Shown piece after piece: positions 60,978 to 64,000 of a DNA stretch of 64,000 bases. The DNA comes from Ktedonobacter robiniae (GTDB lineage: Bacteria > Chloroflexota > Ktedonobacteria > Ktedonobacterales > Ktedonobacteraceae), in assembly GCF_016587375.1 (NCBI RefSeq), contig NZ_BNJG01000001.1:3602001-3666000 (forward strand), read 5' to 3'. Positions within the stretch are counted from its first letter, which is position 1. Every line of letters starts with the position of its first letter. The position numbers and the translations under genes were made by a program. The notes under the pieces were generated by a model, which made no database searches, was not told where the DNA came from, and was given only the letters and a program-made list of their open reading frames with translations.

Positions 60978-63764
60978 TTATGAATCACGTTGTGCTTTTT
61001 GTTGTAGTTCATAGAGCTTACTGATAGCCTCTATGGGCGTTAGCTCATCAACCTTCATAGTTTTCAGCTCATCAATGAGCGGGTGTGGCTCGGACGCCAG
61101 CAGCGTCATCTGCCAGGCGGCGGGCATCGCCATATCGCGCATGGCCTTGCGGCGCGCCTTGGCATCTCCCTGGCGTTCAAGCTCGGCGAGGATCTCTTCT
61201 GCGCGGTGGAGAACGGGCCGGGGAATGCCAGCGAGCTGGGCTACGTGAATGCCATAGCTGCGATCCGCGCCTCCAGGCACAATCTTGCGCAGGAAAATGA
61301 CATTACCATCTTCCTCGGCCACGGCTACGTTGAGACAGCGAATGCGCGGGAGCAGTTTGCTCACCTCGACCAGTTCATGGTAGTGGGTAGCGAAGAAGGT
61401 GCGTGCGCCACAGCGCTTATTATTATGCAGATACTCCACGATGGCGCGCGCGATGGCCAGGCCATCATAGGTACTGGTGCCGCGCCCGATCTCATCGAGT
61501 ATCAGCAGGCTGCGTGGCGTGGCGTGATGCAGGATATTGGCGGTCTCGACCATCTCGACCATAAAGGTGCTCTGGCCCGTGGCCAGGTCGTCCTGGGCGC
61601 CGATACGGGTAAAAATGCGATCCACAATGCCAATGGTGGCCGACTCGGCCGGGACATAGGAGCCAATCTGAGCCATCAAGGTAATCAATGCCACCTGGCG
61701 CAGATAGGTTGATTTACCCGCCATATTGGGGCCCGTGATGATGGCGATCTGAGCCTCGTGATTTGAGATGTCGGTATCATTGGGGATAAATGGGGTATCC
61801 GTCTGTGCTTGCTCGACAACGGGGTGACGCCCGGCCACAATGTGGATGGTGTCGTCCTCGTTGAGCTGGGGGCGGCAATAGTCACTTTTGGCCGCGACCT
61901 CTGCCAGGCTCAGAAAAACGTCGATCTCAGCGATGGCGTGGGCGGTGTCCAGGATGCGTTCAGCGGCATGGATCGCGATATCCGAGCGCAATTGCGTAAA
62001 GAACTCGTTCTCCATCTTATTGATGCGGTCCTGCGCGTTCAGGATCAGCGTCTCGTACTCTTTGAGATCGGGAGTGATATAGCGCTCGCTATTGGTGAGT
62101 GTCTGGCGGCGAATATATTCAGTGGGCGCGCGATTCAGGTTGGCGTTGGTGATCTCGATAAAGTAGCCATAGGCTTTGTTGAAGCCGACGCGCAGATTTG
62201 AGATACCCGTGCGTTTGCGCTCGCGCTGCTCCAGTTCGGTAATCCATTGTCGGCCATTCTGTGATGCCTCTTTGAGCTTGTCCAGTTCGGCGCTAAAACC
62301 CGCACGGATGATGCCGCCTTCGTTGATGCTGACGGGTGGCTCTTCGATAATGGCCTTTTCAATGAGCTCGATGATATCATCATTCTCGGCGAGGCGATCA
62401 ACCAGGCGTACAAGGGAGGGCGCGTTCTCGCTCGCGGTTTCATCGAGGCAGGTGCGAACCTCGGCGGCGGCGCGCAGGCCCGTCGCGAGGGCCACCAGGT
62501 CGCGTGGGTTGGCGATACGCTGGCGAACGCGGTTGATCAGGCGCTCCAGATCGCCTGCGCGTTTGAGCGCCTCTCCCAGGCGCGCCTGGAGCAGGGTATC
62601 GGTGAGGAGTTCGCTAATCGTCTGCTGGCGCAGTTGTAGGGTAGGAATATCCAGCAGGGGCTGTCCGATCCAGCGCCGCAGCAGGCGTCCTCCCATCGGG
62701 GAACGCGTCTTATCCAGCACCCAGAGTAGCGAGCCTTTGACCGAGTTCAGGCGTCCCGTCTCAAAGAGTTCCAGGTTGCGGCGGGTGTAAGGATCGAGGG
62801 TCATAAAGTTATTGGTCGAGTAGGTTTCCAGCGCGATCAGGTGTTGGAGCAAGCCCTTCTGAGTCTCCTGCACATAGGAGAGGACGGCGCCCGCGGCCCG
62901 GACGGCCAGGGGCAGATGGGCGCAGCCAAAGCCTTCAAGCGAGGATACCTCAAACTGCTTGAGCAGGCGGTGACGGGCATCGTCTTCGGCGAAGTAGCGT
63001 GAGTCATAGGGGGTGACATGTCCGGCCAAACCTGAGAGCAGTTTGACGAGGGGCGCATAATCTTCTTCTTCATCCTCTTCTGCCTCCAGGTCGGGAATAT
63101 CCGCGTTGGCGTTCCCATTGCTCCCCAACTTTGTAACCTGCTTCTCGCTCATGACGGTGGCCAGCCAGCGCTTCTTGCGATTGCCCAGGCGGCTATAGTG
63201 GGCCTCGACCAGCACCTCGGCGGGACTGACGCGTGAGATTTCCTGTTGGATGGCTAGCTCAGGCTCAGGTGTGGCAAATTGTGTGACCGCGAACTCGCCC
63301 GTTGTAATGTCGATATACGCGATACCAATGGCACCTCGACCGGGGACGACCGCGGCCAGAAAATTATTGCGTTTCGCGGCCAGCATGGAGGGGTCGATGA
63401 CGGTGCCAGGCGTGACAATGCGGACCACTTCGCGTTCAACCAACCCCTTCGAGAGGGCGGGATCGCTCACCTGTTCGCAGATTGCCACGCGGTACCCCTT
63501 GCCAACGAGCCGGGCAATATAGCCGTCGGCTGCGTGATGAGGAATACCTGCCATGGGGGATTTCTGTCCACGCCCAAAGTCGCGCCGAGTCAGGGCGATC
63601 TCCAGTTCGCGGGCGACGATCTCGGCGTCATCATCAAACATTTCGTAGAAGTCGCCCATGCGGAAGAAAAGGATGGCGTCCGGATTTTGGCGTTTAATAT
63701 TCAGATATTGTGCGCGTACTGGACTCTGGCTGTTGGTCTCATTCGCGAACTCTTCAAATAACAC
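60978..63764 (-). CDS. mutS: DNA mismatch repair protein MutS
   Basis: Recognises mismatches and starts repair with MutL. The 928-residue protein has the mismatch-reading FFRMGDFYEMFDDDA (Phe-x-Glu), a connector and lever-clamp domain, and an ABC ATPase with Walker A ITGPNMAGKSTYLRQ, signature QSTFMVEMVE and Walker B LLILDEIGRGTSTYDG. The GTG at 63764 follows AGGAGG by 10 bases; an upstream in-frame start lacks a site. An acidic insertion (ADIPDLEAEEDEEEDY) near residue 245 is unusual. No mutL is adjacent. Confidence 0.98.
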   Translation of the reverse strand: MLFEEFANETNSQSPVRAQYLNIKRQNPDAILFFRMGDFYEMFDDDAEIVARELEIALTRRDFGRGQKSPMAGIPHHAADGYIARLVGKGYRVAICEQVSDPALSKGLVEREVVRIVTPGTVIDPSMLAAKRNNFLAAVVPGRGAIGIAYIDITTGEFAVTQFATPEPELAIQQEISRVSPAEVLVEAHYSRLGNRKKRWLATVMSEKQVTKLGSNGNANADIPDLEAEEDEEEDYAPLVKLLSGLAGHVTPYDSRYFAEDDARHRLLKQFEVSSLEGFGCAHLPLAVRAAGAVLSYVQETQKGLLQHLIALETYSTNNFMTLDPYTRRNLELFETGRLNSVKGSLLWVLDKTRSPMGGRLLRRWIGQPLLDIPTLQLRQQTISELLTDTLLQARLGEALKRAGDLERLINRVRQRIANPRDLVALATGLRAAAEVRTCLDETASENAPSLVRLVDRLAENDDIIELIEKAIIEEPPVSINEGGIIRAGFSAELDKLKEASQNGRQWITELEQRERKRTGISNLRVGFNKAYGYFIEITNANLNRAPTEYIRRQTLTNSERYITPDLKEYETLILNAQDRINKMENEFFTQLRSDIAIHAAERILDTAHAIAEIDVFLSLAEVAAKSDYCRPQLNEDDTIHIVAGRHPVVEQAQTDTPFIPNDTDISNHEAQIAIITGPNMAGKSTYLRQVALITLMAQIGSYVPAESATIGIVDRIFTRIGAQDDLATGQSTFMVEMVETANILHHATPRSLLILDEIGRGTSTYDGLAIARAIVEYLHNNKRCGARTFFATHYHELVEVSKLLPRIRCLNVAVAEEDGNVIFLRKIVPGGADRSYGIHVAQLAGIPRPVLHRAEEILAELERQGDAKARRKAMRDMAMPAAWQMTLLASEPHPLIDELKTMKVDELTPIEAISKLYELQQKAQRDS

Positions 63765-63934
63765 TTGCTTTTTCCCTCCTGTGATCACGTGTCTCAGTAT
63801 AATTCTATTCTGTGCATGCGTCAATTTGGTGGAAGAAGAGTAGGAAAGGCAGTGCTCTTACCCGAGGTGAGCTTGCGAGCCGAGGCAGGGGCGAAAGAGA
63901 AATTGGGAATTCCTGCTAATAATGGCTATACCAC

Positions 63935-63962
63935 TTGTAACTCGCGCCAGTTGGATTATAAT
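63935..63962 (+). promoter_or_regulatory. predicted promoter at the right edge
   Basis: TTGTAA (63935-63940) and a perfect TATAAT (63957-63962) with a 16-base spacer, upstream of the gene start at 63991. Confidence 0.55.
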
Positions 63963-63990
63963 ATTGATATATTTGATTAAGGAGGGCATC

Positions 63991-64000
63991 GTGTTCTACC
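63991..64000 (+). CDS. start of a gene cut by the window edge
   Basis: GTG TTC TAC, preceded by AAGGAGG with 5 bases between. Only the first three codons are in the window, so no function can be given. Confidence 0.5.

Noticed and set aside
1..64000. CRISPR array
   Set aside because: No regularly spaced direct repeats were found; the only repeats are the two isolated three-way-junction copies and a two-unit 24-base duplication inside one gene.

Overview
The window looks like a chromosomal segment of a Ktedonobacteria-type Chloroflexota bacterium. This is an inference from gene content, not a database match. The supporting content is a PurO-type (archaeal-like) IMP cyclohydrolase, several GT9 glycosyltransferases, a two-domain KaiC-like ATPase paired with a receiver protein, a DUF815 AAA+ ATPase, a YacL-type PIN-TRAM membrane protein, OpcA with Zwf, and membrane-anchored proteins with a baseplate-J-like domain. 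Most genes lie on the minus strand. Gene ends are often marked by very long, perfect, gene-specific hairpins without a T-tract.

Layout. 0.2-2.7 kb: ftsZ and a lone receiver protein. 2.7-6.9 kb: a worn stretch with a MITE-like element, an SRPBCC protein, a 5'-truncated NTF2-like gene, an EEP-family phosphatase/nuclease, a Nudix remnant, a TetR regulator with clear operator sites, a relic of an ECF41-type sigma factor and an IS5-type transposase tail. 6.9-14.5 kb: DUF815 ATPase, a winged-helix protein, tRNA-Arg(UCG), a secreted beta-propeller, an MSOX/MTOX-type flavin oxidase, aroA and a small protein. 14.5-23.7 kb: a radical SAM protein, then a minus-strand series of four GT9 glycosyltransferases (one frameshifted), a GNAT acetyltransferase, purO and ispE.

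24-31.4 kb: a glycosidase-like protein, a TIM-barrel-like protein, then purine nucleoside phosphorylase in what appears to be a decayed tandem duplication. Each unit is a PNP gene followed by a convergent membrane-anchored secreted gene. One unit kept PNP, the other kept the secreted gene. A TatA-like gene and a pterin dehydratase follow. 31.4-43 kb: housekeeping genes, namely an atypical SDR, ispF-ispD (with ispE, three MEP-pathway genes in the window), yacL-like, radA, clpC with two near-identical promoters, a four-domain S1 protein with a long leader, and a CoA-type Nudix hydrolase.

43.6-50 kb: a P1-type peptidase and an accessory island with a truncated TnpB, a four-gene membrane operon, a divergent excisionase-like HTH gene, a possible short RNA and scattered small ORFs. 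50-52.4 kb: the KaiC-like ATPase and receiver gene, bracketed by two paralogous tiny genes (44 and 41 codons), each with its own hairpin. 52.5-60.8 kb: a pentose-phosphate block tkt-tal-zwf-opcA-pgl-rpe, all minus strand. 61-63.8 kb: mutS. A new plus-strand gene begins at the right edge.

The candidates most worth checking are the paired tiny proteins around kaiC, the covarying three-way-junction repeat at 29.46 and 42.92 kb, the decayed PNP duplication, and the TetR operator whose half-sites recur inside the gene's own terminator.
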